Below are positions 32,552 to 42,488 of a stretch of DNA of 64,000 nucleotides, piece after piece. A program made the translations under genes and the position numbers. The number at the start of each line of letters is the position of its first letter. Within the stretch, counting starts at the first letter, position 1. The notes beneath the pieces are model-generated. The model was not told the origin of the DNA. It searched no databases and saw only the letters and a list, made by a program, of their open reading frames with translations. Location: the NCBI GenBank assembly GCA_041741155.1, contig JBGSKO010000120.1, forward strand, positions 1 through 64,000, in the 5' to 3' direction. Origin of the DNA: M3007 sp041741155 (GTDB taxonomy: Bacteria > Bacteroidota > Bacteroidia > Chitinophagales > Saprospiraceae).

Positions 32552-34180
32552 TCACTTCTTCGATACGGACGCTCCGCTGCGCAGCACCTGCAGCGCCTTT
32601 TCTACCGCCGGGTCGTCGTAGTTCAGGACCCGGTATTGCCCTTCTTCCTGAAACAGGATTTTGGCGATGCGGGCTTTGAGCAGGCGGCGCAGTTCGGTGC
32701 GGCAGCGCGCAATTTGAGCCTCGTCGGCGGGCAAGTTCTGTGTTTTTCCGAAAGCGACAAAATCAGTCAGCATTTGATCCGATACCTTGAACTGCTGGGC
32801 AAAAGCCTCCGGCGAGTCGGGCAAGGCCTTCCGGTTCTGGGTTTCCATCCACCGCGCAGCAAACTGCGGCAGGTACTGCAGCGCCGAGAAAAAGTAGTCG
32901 TTGGCGTAGGAAGTATCCAGCGGGATGAACACATCGGGGGTGATGCCGCCGCCGCCAAATACCACGCGCCCCATGCCGGTGTAGTATTTAGTGGAGTCTG
33001 CTTGATGAATTTTGGAGGCATCGGCCAGCTCACCGTTTTTGAGTCGGCGGTCGGCTTCGTGGCTGTAATCCGTATCGTTTTTGTAGTCGCGCTGGATACT
33101 GCGCCCGCTTGGGGTGTAGTATCGGGAAATGGTGAGTCGGAGCGCACCGCCGTCGCTGAGTGGGTACTGCACCTGCACGAGGCCCTTGCCAAAGGTGCGC
33201 CGGCCGATGACCCAGCCGCGGTCGTGGTCCTGGATAGCGCCGGCGACGATCTCGCTGGCCGACGCCGAACCTTCGTCCACCAATATGGCTATGTTGTTGA
33301 TATTGAACCGCGCGCGGCCGTTGCTCTTGTAGTTTTGGCGTTCTTCGGCGCGGCCTTCGGTGTATACGAGTAGTTTGCCCTCCGGGAAAAACTGGCTCAG
33401 CAGCTCGGTTGCCTCGTTGAGGTAGCCGCCGGGATTGCCGCGCAGGTCAAGCACGAGGTTTTTCATGCCTTTTTCATCAGACAGCGGCTGCATGGCCTCC
33501 ATAAATTCCTGATAGGTAGGAGCGCTGAAACGATTGATTTTGATGTAGCCGGTTTCTTTGTCAAGCATGTACGCCACATCCACGCTGTGTACGGGAATCA
33601 CGTCGCGGGTGATGGTAAACGAGCGAAGTTTGCGTTCGGCGCCCCGGCGGATACCGAGTCGGACAGTGCTGCCCTGGGGGCCGCGCAGTTTGTTGAAAAT
33701 TGCCGAATTGGAGATTTTAACTCCGGCTACGAGGGAGTCCTCAATGGTGACAATCTTGTCGCCGGGCTGGATCCCCGCTGCTTCGGACGGGCCGCCGGAC
33801 AAAGGGGTGACGACCTGAATTGTATCGTCCACGAGCAGAAATTCGATTCCGATGCCTTCAAAATTGCCGTTCATCACCTCGTCTTCGTGGCTGAGCTCCT
33901 CCGGTGTGATGTAAATGGAGTGCGGATCGAGCTGTTCGAGCAGGTTGGCAATAGCGCCTTCCTGGAGCGCCGTCATATCTACCGAGTCCACGTACTTGGC
34001 CTCGACATAGCGGAGTATTTCATCCAGTGTGCCGGCGCTCTTGGCCGGCCGGTGTGCGGCGGGGGTAAACCACAGGTGGTTCTCGTAGCGGGGCAATTGT
34101 TGGCCGATAAACATGCCGCCGGCCAGCACAGCGGCCAGCAAGAGAGGCAGGCGAACCTGGACTTTGGGAGTGTCTGACAT
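32552..34180 (-). CDS. S41 family C-terminal processing peptidase
   Basis: 542 residues with one N-terminal membrane segment (LPLLLAAVLAGGMFIGQ). PDZ domain ~100-190 (GIGIEFLLVDDTIQVV; AAGIQPGDKIVTIED), then the S41 core: LRGNPGGYLNEA, DEGSASASEIVAGAI and GRRTFGKGLVQ, giving the Ser307-Lys332 dyad. A helical C-terminal domain follows. It is the CtpA/Prc type that trims or degrades periplasmic proteins and, in some Bacteroidota, matures surface proteins. Single gene between palindromes; upstream DNA holds a TTGATTCGA-type tandem repeat. Confidence 0.95.
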   Translation of the reverse strand: MSDTPKVQVRLPLLLAAVLAGGMFIGQQLPRYENHLWFTPAAHRPAKSAGTLDEILRYVEAKYVDSVDMTALQEGAIANLLEQLDPHSIYITPEELSHEDEVMNGNFEGIGIEFLLVDDTIQVVTPLSGGPSEAAGIQPGDKIVTIEDSLVAGVKISNSAIFNKLRGPQGSTVRLGIRRGAERKLRSFTITRDVIPVHSVDVAYMLDKETGYIKINRFSAPTYQEFMEAMQPLSDEKGMKNLVLDLRGNPGGYLNEATELLSQFFPEGKLLVYTEGRAEERQNYKSNGRARFNINNIAILVDEGSASASEIVAGAIQDHDRGWVIGRRTFGKGLVQVQYPLSDGGALRLTISRYYTPSGRSIQRDYKNDTDYSHEADRRLKNGELADASKIHQADSTKYYTGMGRVVFGGGGITPDVFIPLDTSYANDYFFSALQYLPQFAARWMETQNRKALPDSPEAFAQQFKVSDQMLTDFVAFGKTQNLPADEAQIARCRTELRRLLKARIAKILFQEEGQYRVLNYDDPAVEKALQVLRSGASVSKK

Positions 34181-34184
34181 GAAG

Positions 34185-34224
34185 GATTGATTCGATTGAT
34201 TCGATTGATTTGATCGGTTCGATT
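34185..34224. repeat. TTCGATTGA tandem repeat
   Basis: About four imperfect nine-base units (ATTGATTCG) just upstream of the S41 gene start. In the 380-base gap 34181-34560, this is followed by unremarkable AT-rich sequence, a TACCTTG box at 34417-34423 and the composite palindrome at 34452. Confidence 0.6.
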
Positions 34225-34451
34225 AGCGAACAAATGCAAAGTGCCCGGCAAAAGTACGATGCGTGCGGGCCAAGTGCTGCTTTTAGTGGAAAGTACCGGT
34301 CATGAAGGTTGGATATTCTTCGGGAGGGGAAACAAAAGCCGAGCATTTTTTGCAATAAAGCCGGTTTTGCGACAAAAAACCATATTAAATGATTGGTCTG
34401 GTTTCTGTGGCAAAACTACCTTGTGCTTCAATCCATTTTGAACAAAAAATC

Positions 34452-34541
34452 CACACTACTGGACATTTTTTATTCAGGCATCCAGACCTTCCAGGTTTGG
34501 CAAACCTGGAAGGTCTCATTCCGAAAATGTCCAGTAGTGTG
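34452..34541. repeat. composite nested inverted repeat, copy A
   Basis: Outer arms of 18 bp (34452-34469, CACACTACTGGACATTTT, with 34524-34541) are perfect; inside them lies a second perfect 15-bp inverted repeat (34484-34498 with 34502-34516, AGACCTTCCAGGTTT) with a 3-base loop. The element ends 19 bases before the start codon of the HYR gene and is very similar to copies at 48403 and (more loosely) 58640. Confidence 0.85.
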
Positions 34542-34560
34542 CAAAAAATCACTCCGCCTC

Positions 34561-37500
34561 ATGTCCAGATTTATCTTTTTTTTGCTGCTCGCCGGTATTC
34601 CTGCTGCTTTGTTTGCGCGCACCGTCTCCGCTCCTGTAACAGGTATTTCACGCACGGTTTTTACCCCTCTTTCCGACACCATCCCGCCCGTTATCACCTG
34701 CCCGCCGAGTGTTACACTGACTTTGGCCGGCACGACCTGCGACACGGTTTTTCACTATGCTGTAACGGCTGTGGACGACGAGCCGGGCGTAATTGTGGCC
34801 AAAGTTTCGGGTGTTTCCTCCGGTGGAAAATTTTTGGTTGGCACGACGACCAATTTGTTCATCGCGGTAGATGCAGCGGGTAACACCGCGACCTGCTCGT
34901 TCACCGTGCAAGTCAACTCCATGCCGCCGTCGGCGCTTTTGTGCCGCGACTCCGTTGTATTGCAAATGGGAGGGGTGTGCACGACGGCAGCTTTTTTGGG
35001 AGAACTCCTGCACCCGCCGTTTGGCTGCATGGATGTCTACTCGATAGAGGTGGATAAAGCACCTCCTTTTGGAAATGGCCCTTGGATGCCGGCGACTTTT
35101 GAACCGGGCGATCTGAACAAAACCTATCAGTACCGGGTGCGGAACCTGATCTCGGGAAATACCTGCTGGGGGAATGTTACCCTTCGGGATAAAGTGCCGC
35201 CGGCGTTGAATTGTTCGACGTTGAATATTCCCTGTGCACTGCCTTCCGAACAGCTACTGCCCAATTTTTTGGGCGACAGCCTTGGTATATCCAATGCAAG
35301 ACCGGTTATCCTGGAAAATTGCCCCGGCGCTACGGCGCTGACGTTTTTTGACGTATCCGAAAATCTGCCCTGCGGTGCACCGAACGGCGTGACAGGCACC
35401 ATTAGCCGTATCTGGCAGGCAACCGACCTGTCGGGCAATACAAGCACTTGCGTGCAAACGATCAATCGGGTGCGCACACTGGACGATGTACATTTCCCGA
35501 TAGATGCCACTGTTTTTTGCTCCATTCCGGATGTCGGACCGAGCCAAACCGGCGCTCCCTTTGCCGAAGTGGGCGGCCGGCAGTACAGCTTGCTCACGGC
35601 GCCATTTTGTGAAATTGATGCTTTTTATGACGATTCCCTCGAAACCACCTGCGGCGGCGGTTGGCGTATCCGACGGGTGTGGTCCGTACGCGATGCGTGT
35701 TTGCCCGCAGGGCCGGACAATCCTGTTTACGGTACGCAGTACATCGAAGTGCGGGATACCACAGCCCCGGAGGTGCAATGCCCGTCGGATACAGTGCTGG
35801 TACTGAGCGCCGATGCCAAGTGTCGTGTTGCACTGGATTTGCCCAATATACTGGTGCGCGATGCCTGCTCACCGGTGGCCGGAGCGGCGGCTTTTTGGAT
35901 GGCCGACGGCCTGACCGAAACCTGGAGTGGTGCGCTGGCGGATTTTGCTGGAAATGATCCGGCCGACACCGATACCCTGGCCGTTTTCGGTATCGTATCA
36001 AATTTTCCGACCGGGAGTACCGATGTACTTTATGTATTCGAGGATGTCTGCGGGAACAGTATCTCGTGCGGTTTTCGAGTGGAGGTATGGGATGCTGCGC
36101 CACCGACTGCCGCTTGCGACAGCCTGTTGACGGTATTTCTGAACGCGTCCGGTGAGGTCGTGTTGCCGGCCGGGGTAGCCGACAATGGTTCTGCAGATGC
36201 TTGCGGCGCGCTGCATTTCAAAATCCGCCGCATGGCAGTCAGTGCATGCGACTCCGATGGGCAAGTCTTTTCCGATGCGTTGAATCTTTGTTGCGTCGAG
36301 GCGGGCGACACCATAGCGGCAGTGCTGCGCGTGTACGACATCGCTCCACCGCCGGGGGCAGTATCCGATACCTTCGCCGTCGGGCAGTTTGATGATTGCC
36401 AGTTGGTTGTAGTTGTACAAGACACCCTTGGGCCGACGTGCGCCGCGCCGCCGGACGTGAGTACGATTTGTTCTGCTTTTGAACCGGATTTGGCGGATTA
36501 CGGGCTTTTCGCCAATTCCTGTCGGGCTGATTCGACCATCGAAATGGCGGATTACAACCAATTTGACACCGTTTGCCGGGACGGCGTTATCGTGCGGTAT
36601 TTTCGGGTGTTCGATACCGCGAGCGGGCAAAGTGCCACCTGTAGCCAGCGGATCACGGTGGATACAGTGGCGCAGCATTACTACGTACGTTTTCCCGACG
36701 ACAAGATTGTTACGCAGTGTGATACAACCAACAACTACGGCGAACCGGTACTGTTCGGGACCGGGTGTGAACACTTGGTGGCGACCTACACCGACGAAAT
36801 ACTGACCGTTGTTCCGGACGCTTGTTTCCGCATTGACCGGACCTGGGTGGTGCGCAATACTTGTACCTACAACCCAAATCTGGCGCTGACCGTAGTGCCC
36901 AATCCCACCCAAAACCCCATCACAAACCATCCGACCAACTTACCCGGCCCCGTGGTATCGGCGCCAAATGCGCCCCAACTTTGGGAATCCACCGTGACGG
37001 CTATCAGCCCCGGCCAAACCCCTACGAACTTCAGCACTTTCTGGAACGCCAACGCCAACGGCTATTCCTACAAACAAAGCATCAAAGTGATTGATGTCCA
37101 AAAGCCGGTAGCGGCTGCGTGCCCGACCGCGCCCCTGCTCCTCACGGACGCGACGGACAATGATCCGCTACTCTGGCATGAATTCTATTGGTATGATCAG
37201 GTGGGCGGCCTGCAGGATATGTGCGAGGGGCCGGTTGACCTGTGTTTTACCAGCACCGACCTGTGTTCGGGCGCCGATGTGGATATTCGATACCTGCTGT
37301 TTCTCGATCTGGACAATGACGGTATCCAGGAATCGGTGTTGAATAGCACCCACATGTTCAATGCCAATTCGGTGAATTACAACAATGCCGGAAACCCAAA
37401 CTACGGTGGCGGCACCTTTCGTCAGTTTGATGGACGCCCGGTGCCAAGCAACCAGAAGTACGGCTTTTCCATGCAAACAACCACCAACGGCAGAAATAAA

Positions 37501-38907
37501 ACCGCTTGTGTACGCTGGAGAACGCAGAGCCAGCCGCTCAACTTTGTGATGCCGCAGTTGCCCTACGGCACGCACCGCATCCGGTGGGTTGCGGCGGACA
37601 AATGCGGCAATGAGACCACTTGCGAGTATATTTTTACCATTCAAAACAGTTCGGGTGTTTGCGGCGGATCGCTGGTGCCGGTGGGCGGGAATATCCGCAC
37701 CGAGTCCGGCGCGGGTATCCCCGATGTACTGGTGACACTCAACCGCACCCTCACCAATCAGCCCCTCTGGACGACGATGCAAAACACCGATAACGCCGGA
37801 AATTACATGTTTCAAATTCCGTCCGTGGGTGCATACACCATTACGCCGGAACGCGATGTGGACCACCTTAATGGCGTGACCACGTTGGACCTGCTGCTGA
37901 TCAACAAGCATATTCTGGGGTTGGATACCCTGGAAAGTCCGTTCAAAATGATCGCTGCCGATGCCAACAGCAGCCGGTCCATCACCACGTTTGATATTGT
38001 AGAACTGCGCAAACTGATCCTTGGCGTCTATAGTGAACTGCCTAACAACACCTCGTGGCGCTTTGTAGATGCCGGCTATGTCTTCCCGGTACCCGAAAAT
38101 CCATTCACTGCCCCGTTTCCGGAAAAACAGGGCGGGACCATTCCGGCGCCCTCTAATCCACCCGAGCATGACTTTATTGGCGTGAAAACAGGTGATGTGA
38201 ACGGGAATGCCATCACAAATGCCACCGTTCCCGAGGAGCGCAACGCAGATGTTGTCTGGCTGGACGTGCCTAATCTGGGATTGCGCCCCGGCGCGGTGTT
38301 CGAAGTGCCGGTGCGCCTTTCTGCGCCGGTGGCGGGCTTCCAGTGTGCGTTTGCGTTGCCGGGGCTGGAAGTGCTGGATGTTTTGCCTGGGCCGGGATTA
38401 AGCGCAGACAATTTCGCTGTATTTGCAGGCGAAAACCGGCTTACCGCCAGTTGGGCGGGAACGGGCGAGGAGGCTCCGGTCACATACACGTTGCGTTTGC
38501 GGGCACAAGTAACCGGTCGGCTGAGCGAGTACTTAAGTCTGTCCCACCGCAGTATTTGGCCGGAAGCCTACATAGCCAGTGGTGCGGGTTACCGCGACCG
38601 GGACCTGGCACTCCGTTTCGATGATAATGCCTTACCAACCCAAGGATTGGAACTGTTCCAGAACCAGCCCAATCCGTTTCATACATCCACCGAAATCGGG
38701 TTTTATTTGCCGCAGGCAAAAACCGCAGTGTTGCGGGTGCTCGACACCACAGGACGCGAGCGCTATGCGCAAACCGGCGAATACAGTGCTGGAACACATA
38801 CGATTATGTTGGCCCGGGAAATGCTTGGTGGAGCTGGTGGCGTATTGTACTACACCCTGGAAACGGCTGAAGAGCGTGTCGTGCGTAAGTTGTTTCTGCA
38901 GGAATAG
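34561..38907 (+). CDS. large secreted HYR-domain protein with dockerin-like repeats and T9SS sorting domain
   Basis: 1448 residues with signal peptide (RFIFFLLLAGIPAALFARTV). HYR-type beta domains recur: DTIPPVITCPPSVTL, DTTAPEVQCPSDTVL, VDVQKPVAAACPTAP, alternating with long Cys-rich regions that carry GNxxxC and DxDxD motifs. Near the C-terminus there are dockerin-type or EF-hand-like loops (DLLLINKHILGL, ADANSSRSITTFDIVELRKLIL, GDVNGNAI) before the sorting domain (LFQNQPNPFHTSTEIGF, YYTLETAEERVVRKLFLQ). The function is probably adhesion or matrix building; calcium binding by the DxN loops is likely. The start at 34561 follows the signal peptide; a 56-residue upstream extension would consist of the palindromic element. 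Confidence 0.88.
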   Translation: MSRFIFFLLLAGIPAALFARTVSAPVTGISRTVFTPLSDTIPPVITCPPSVTLTLAGTTCDTVFHYAVTAVDDEPGVIVAKVSGVSSGGKFLVGTTTNLFIAVDAAGNTATCSFTVQVNSMPPSALLCRDSVVLQMGGVCTTAAFLGELLHPPFGCMDVYSIEVDKAPPFGNGPWMPATFEPGDLNKTYQYRVRNLISGNTCWGNVTLRDKVPPALNCSTLNIPCALPSEQLLPNFLGDSLGISNARPVILENCPGATALTFFDVSENLPCGAPNGVTGTISRIWQATDLSGNTSTCVQTINRVRTLDDVHFPIDATVFCSIPDVGPSQTGAPFAEVGGRQYSLLTAPFCEIDAFYDDSLETTCGGGWRIRRVWSVRDACLPAGPDNPVYGTQYIEVRDTTAPEVQCPSDTVLVLSADAKCRVALDLPNILVRDACSPVAGAAAFWMADGLTETWSGALADFAGNDPADTDTLAVFGIVSNFPTGSTDVLYVFEDVCGNSISCGFRVEVWDAAPPTAACDSLLTVFLNASGEVVLPAGVADNGSADACGALHFKIRRMAVSACDSDGQVFSDALNLCCVEAGDTIAAVLRVYDIAPPPGAVSDTFAVGQFDDCQLVVVVQDTLGPTCAAPPDVSTICSAFEPDLADYGLFANSCRADSTIEMADYNQFDTVCRDGVIVRYFRVFDTASGQSATCSQRITVDTVAQHYYVRFPDDKIVTQCDTTNNYGEPVLFGTGCEHLVATYTDEILTVVPDACFRIDRTWVVRNTCTYNPNLALTVVPNPTQNPITNHPTNLPGPVVSAPNAPQLWESTVTAISPGQTPTNFSTFWNANANGYSYKQSIKVIDVQKPVAAACPTAPLLLTDATDNDPLLWHEFYWYDQVGGLQDMCEGPVDLCFTSTDLCSGADVDIRYLLFLDLDNDGIQESVLNSTHMFNANSVNYNNAGNPNYGGGTFRQFDGRPVPSNQKYGFSMQTTTNGRNKTACVRWRTQSQPLNFVMPQLPYGTHRIRWVAADKCGNETTCEYIFTIQNSSGVCGGSLVPVGGNIRTESGAGIPDVLVTLNRTLTNQPLWTTMQNTDNAGNYMFQIPSVGAYTITPERDVDHLNGVTTLDLLLINKHILGLDTLESPFKMIAADANSSRSITTFDIVELRKLILGVYSELPNNTSWRFVDAGYVFPVPENPFTAPFPEKQGGTIPAPSNPPEHDFIGVKTGDVNGNAITNATVPEERNADVVWLDVPNLGLRPGAVFEVPVRLSAPVAGFQCAFALPGLEVLDVLPGPGLSADNFAVFAGENRLTASWAGTGEEAPVTYTLRLRAQVTGRLSEYLSLSHRSIWPEAYIASGAGYRDRDLALRFDDNALPTQGLELFQNQPNPFHTSTEIGFYLPQAKTAVLRVLDTTGRERYAQTGEYSAGTHTIMLAREMLGGAGGVLYYTLETAEERVVRKLFLQE

Positions 38908-39067
38908 AAGTTTTGATGGATGGCAAACAAACATGCCCATTCATTTCCGGGAATGGAATGTACTTTTGCCGCACAAAATTTGGATGCGACGTGATATTCA
39001 CCGAAAAATGGCCAACGCGGTGTGCTTTTTAACAACATCCGGTTGCTTACGACGGAACGTTCGGCAT

Positions 39068-39092
39068 CTCAACCTTCTCAACCCTCTCAACC
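39068..39092. repeat. CTCAACC repeat, short array
   Basis: Three CTCAACC units spaced by two bases, in the 221-base gap before the next gene. Same motif as the larger array at 48602-48702. The remainder of the gap has no gene. Confidence 0.6.
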
Positions 39093-39128
39093 ACGTTCAA
39101 CGTACTATAACCATTTCTGACATTTGAC

Positions 39129-41660
39129 ATGAAGATCAACTCTACCCTCCGGCTCTGGCTCTTTTCAATGGCATTTACATCAGCCCATCTCCTTGTAGCA
39201 CAGGAAGCGCCGCCGCCGCCCAAACGCGATACCCTTCCTCCTGTAGTGGAAAAACCGGCTGTTGTGGCCAAGGACACCACCGCCAAAAAAGAAGAGAAAA
39301 AAGCGCCGAAACCCTACCGCGAAGTCATCACCGATAAAGCCGTGAGTATGGTGGGCATGGTGACTGTACACCGTATCGAGGACAAGTATTTTCTGGAAAT
39401 ACCGGACTCCATGTTTGGCGCCGAAATCATGTCTGTCACCCGCATGACCAAGGTGCCCACCGGCGCCGGGTATGGTGGTGAACAGGCCAATCGCCAGGTG
39501 ATCCGTTTCGAGCGGGGGCCGTCCGACAAAGTATTTGTACGGGCCGTGGCATACCGCAACGTGAGTTCCGACACCCTGCAACCCATTTACAAGGCCGTGC
39601 GAAATTCCAACATGGATCCTATCGCTGCGGTGTTTGATGTAAAAGCCGTGCGCAAGGACACCTCGGTGGTGATTGAGGTCACGGATTATTTTAAAGAAGA
39701 CAATCAGGTATTTTCGCTGCCTTCTTTTACCAAGCAGCGTTTTAAAATGGGTGAATTGCAAAAAGATCGCAGCTATATCGAGAGTATGCGGGTATACCCG
39801 ATCAATCTGGAGATCCGCACGGTGAAAACCTACAAGGTGTCGCCGCCGTCCCTGCGGGATGAAACGCCGGGAACCATGAACCTGCCAGGCGGTATGGATG
39901 CCGGCGTGGTCACATTCGAAATCAACAACTCCCTGATTTTGCTGCCGCGGTCACCATTCCGCAAACGCCTGTTCGATCCGCGTGTAGGTTATTTCGCTAC
40001 CGGCCGCACCGTTTTTGACGACGACCAGCAGCGCGCCGAGGACGAGACCATCGCTGTTCGCTGGCGCCTGGAGCCGAAAAACGAGGCCGATATGCGCCGC
40101 CAGCAGAAAGGTGAAAAGATCGAACCGGCCAAGCCGATCGTCTATTACATTGACCCGGCTACGCCCGCAAAATGGCGGCCTTTCCTCAAAAAAGGTGTGG
40201 AAGACTGGCAACCTGCATTCGAGCAGGCCGGCTGGAAAAACGCCATCGTCGCCCGCGACTGGCCCGAAAACGACACTACCATGAGCCTCGAAGACGCACG
40301 CTTCTCCGTCGTCCGCTACTTCGCCTCCGATATCCAGAACGCCTACGGCCCCAATGTGAATGACCCGCGCACCGGCGAGATCATCGAAAGCCATATCGGC
40401 TGGTACCACAACGTAATGCGCCTGCTCAAAACCTGGTACACTATCCAGACGGCCGCCGTGGACCCCCGCGCCCGCCAAAATGAACTGGATGACAACCTGA
40501 TGGGCGCCCTTATCCGCTTTGTAGCAGCCCACGAAGTCGGCCACACGATCGGTCTGCGCCACAACTTCGGCGCCAGCCACGCTACGCCGGTGGAAAAACT
40601 GCGCGACAAAAAATTCATGGAAACGAACGGGCATACCTCCTCCATCATGGACTACGCTCGCTTCAACTACGTGGCCCAGCCCGAAGACGGTATCACCGAC
40701 CTCATGCCCCGCGTAGGCGACTACGACAAATGGGCCATCGAATGGGGCTACAAACCCATCTACGGCACCAAAGACGCCGAAGAAGACCGCAAGGTGCTCA
40801 ACCGTTGGTATCTGGAAAAAGCAGCCAACAACCCGCGCCTGCATTTTTTGACCGAGTCCAGCTCTTACGACCCCCGCGCCCAAAGCGAGGACCTTGGCGA
40901 TAACTCGATGGTGGCCTCCGAGTACGGCATCAAAAACCTCCAGCGTATTCTGCCCAATGCAGCCGTATGGACCAAGGAAGAAGCCAAAACCTATGAACGC
41001 GCCGAGGAAACCTACAACAACGTAGTGGGCCAGTACACCCGCTACATCGGCCATGTTACCAAATGGGTGGGCGGTGTGTACGAAACGCCGAAAACATACG
41101 ACCAAGCCGGCGTGGTGTACGAAGCGGCGCCGGCAGCCAAACAGCGCGATGCGGTGGCATTTCTGCACAAGCACCTGTTCCAGACTCCTGAGTGGCTGCT
41201 CGATCCGAAAGTGCTGAGCCTCATCCGCCCCGACAACGGGGTGGCTGCCGTGGCTCGTTTACAGGACAATACGCTCTCGAGCTTGCTCGGCAGCGCACGG
41301 CTCCAGCGCATGATCGAAAACGAGGCGCTCGACCGGAACACCTACACGGTGGCCAATCTGTTCGACGACCTGCGCACGGGTATCTGGTCGGAGATATCGG
41401 CTCGCACCCCCGTCAGTGTACACCGCCGCAACCTGCAAAAGGTTTTTGTGGACAAGATGATCAGTTTGTACCTGCCATCTCCGACGACCGCCGCCCTGCG
41501 CAATACCGACGTGCCCTCCGTGGCCCTCGGTGCCCTCCGGCAACTCCGCACCGACCTGACGGCGGCCTACAACGCCTCGAACGACGCGATGAGCCGCAGC
41601 CATTATCTGGACTGTCTGGAGCGCATCGAAGTGGCACTGGATCCGGCGAGGAGGCGGTAG
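39129..41660 (+). CDS. zinc-dependent metalloprotease (DUF5117/DUF4953 type)
   Basis: 843 residues with signal peptide (LWLFSMAFTSAHLLVAQ) and a Pro/Lys-rich linker (30-65). The N-terminal half is the DUF5117 beta domain (FLEIPDSMFGAEIMSVTRM). HEVGHTIGLRH at 468-478 is a metzincin zinc motif, followed by the SIMDYARFNYVAQPEDG turn, which matches the family's Met-turn region. The C-terminus is helical. This family is widespread in Bacteroidota, often outer-membrane associated, with unknown natural substrates. Downstream there is the REP array after ten bases. Confidence 0.92.
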   Translation: MKINSTLRLWLFSMAFTSAHLLVAQEAPPPPKRDTLPPVVEKPAVVAKDTTAKKEEKKAPKPYREVITDKAVSMVGMVTVHRIEDKYFLEIPDSMFGAEIMSVTRMTKVPTGAGYGGEQANRQVIRFERGPSDKVFVRAVAYRNVSSDTLQPIYKAVRNSNMDPIAAVFDVKAVRKDTSVVIEVTDYFKEDNQVFSLPSFTKQRFKMGELQKDRSYIESMRVYPINLEIRTVKTYKVSPPSLRDETPGTMNLPGGMDAGVVTFEINNSLILLPRSPFRKRLFDPRVGYFATGRTVFDDDQQRAEDETIAVRWRLEPKNEADMRRQQKGEKIEPAKPIVYYIDPATPAKWRPFLKKGVEDWQPAFEQAGWKNAIVARDWPENDTTMSLEDARFSVVRYFASDIQNAYGPNVNDPRTGEIIESHIGWYHNVMRLLKTWYTIQTAAVDPRARQNELDDNLMGALIRFVAAHEVGHTIGLRHNFGASHATPVEKLRDKKFMETNGHTSSIMDYARFNYVAQPEDGITDLMPRVGDYDKWAIEWGYKPIYGTKDAEEDRKVLNRWYLEKAANNPRLHFLTESSSYDPRAQSEDLGDNSMVASEYGIKNLQRILPNAAVWTKEEAKTYERAEETYNNVVGQYTRYIGHVTKWVGGVYETPKTYDQAGVVYEAAPAAKQRDAVAFLHKHLFQTPEWLLDPKVLSLIRPDNGVAAVARLQDNTLSSLLGSARLQRMIENEALDRNTYTVANLFDDLRTGIWSEISARTPVSVHRRNLQKVFVDKMISLYLPSPTTAALRNTDVPSVALGALRQLRTDLTAAYNASNDAMSRSHYLDCLERIEVALDPARRR

Positions 41661-41669
41661 GGCAATCAC

Positions 41670-41800
41670 AACGTCGGCGAGGTTGGAAACCTCGCCGAGG
41701 TTTGGTAGGGTTGATCGCAACGTCGGCGAGGTTCGAAACCTCGCCGACGTTTGGTAGGGTTGATCGCAACGTCGGCGAGGTTCGAAACCTCGCCGACGTT
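41670..41800. repeat. REP array upstream of the RAYT gene (three units, period 49)
   Basis: Three copies of a 33-base palindrome AACGTCGGCGAGGTT-n3-AACCTCGCCGACGTT at 41670 (right arm with one changed base), 41719 and 41768, joined by 16-base spacers TTGGTAGGGTTGATCGC-like. The 49-base period is exact. Stems are 15 bp with 3-base loops (GGA or CGA). Confidence 0.92.
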
Positions 41801-41827
41801 TGGTTTGGATAAAAGAAGAATATAACC

Positions 41828-42484
41828 ATGAAAAAACACACAGAACCTTTAGCCTGTGGTGTATTCTACCACATCTACAACCGAGGAGTCAACGGAGAAG
41901 ACCTGTTCAAGGAAGAACGGAACTACGCTTTTTTTCTTCAGAAATACGCCCATTTCATCCAGCCAGTGGCGGAAACATTCGCCTACTGCCTGATGAAAAA
42001 CCACTTTCATCTCTTGGTCAAAACGCGGACAGCTGAAGAAGTCATAAGAAGAGTTAGTGCTTGTACCAATGTCGGCGAGGTTCAAAATCCCGCCGACTTT
42101 GTGGACATTGATTCCGTTGCCGCCAAACTCATCAGCAACCAGTTCGCCAAACTTTTTAATAGTTATGCTCAAGCTATCAACAAGGCCTACCGGCGTACCG
42201 GTGGACTGTTTGAAAATGTCTTTCGCCGAATACCGGTACATGATGACTGCTACTTTGTCCAGTTAGTTTATTACATCCATGCCAATCCGCAGCATCACGG
42301 GTTTGTTGCTGATTTCAGGGACTACCCGCACTCATCGTATCATGCGCACCTATCCAATACACAAACCAAACTGAACCGAGGCGAACTCCTCCATTGGTTT
42401 GGTTCATCGGCAGAATTTGAGAAGTATCACCTGGCCAATCAGGTGTTGGGGGATTTGGATAAATTCGAGATTGAAGTAGGTTGA
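41828..42484 (+). CDS. REP-associated tyrosine transposase (IS200-like, RAYT)
   Basis: 218 residues. YHIYNRGVNGEDLF at the N-terminus, the HUH motif in CLMKNHFHLLVK (His59, His61), NSYAQAINKAYRRTGGLF (candidate nucleophilic Tyr113) and YYIHANPQHHGF are typical of Bacteroidota Y1-type transposases associated with REP sequences. They nick single-stranded palindromes. Arrays of one palindrome flank this gene on both sides, and a degenerate copy sits inside it at residues 81-92 (TNVGEVQNPADFV), between the HUH motif and the Tyr helix. The stop TGA lies in the GGTTGATCGC spacer of the downstream array, so element and gene are joined. No IS-like terminal ends were seen. Confidence 0.93.
   Translation: MKKHTEPLACGVFYHIYNRGVNGEDLFKEERNYAFFLQKYAHFIQPVAETFAYCLMKNHFHLLVKTRTAEEVIRRVSACTNVGEVQNPADFVDIDSVAAKLISNQFAKLFNSYAQAINKAYRRTGGLFENVFRRIPVHDDCYFVQLVYYIHANPQHHGFVADFRDYPHSSYHAHLSNTQTKLNRGELLHWFGSSAEFEKYHLANQVLGDLDKFEIEVG
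42069..42101. repeat. in-frame REP copy inside the RAYT gene
   Basis: 33 bases (TGTCGGCGAGGTTC then AAAATCCCGCCGACTTT) matching the REP palindrome with several changes, length a multiple of three, translated as NVGEVQNPADF. Its arms pair with two mismatches in the 12-bp stem. Confidence 0.8.
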
Positions 42485-42488
42485 TCGC

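Noticed and set aside
34561..38907. Cellulosome scaffold or dockerin enzyme
   Set aside because: The DxNxxxxI loops resemble dockerin repeats, but there is no cohesin or glycosidase domain; HYR plus T9SS fits better.
39951..41174. 407-codon minus-strand frame inside the metalloprotease gene
   Set aside because: Shadow of the codon-biased gene on the plus strand, which has the HEVGHTIGLRH motif.
41670..41800. CRISPR-like array
   Set aside because: Only three units, palindromic, with identical spacers, and a RAYT gene beside it; no cas genes.
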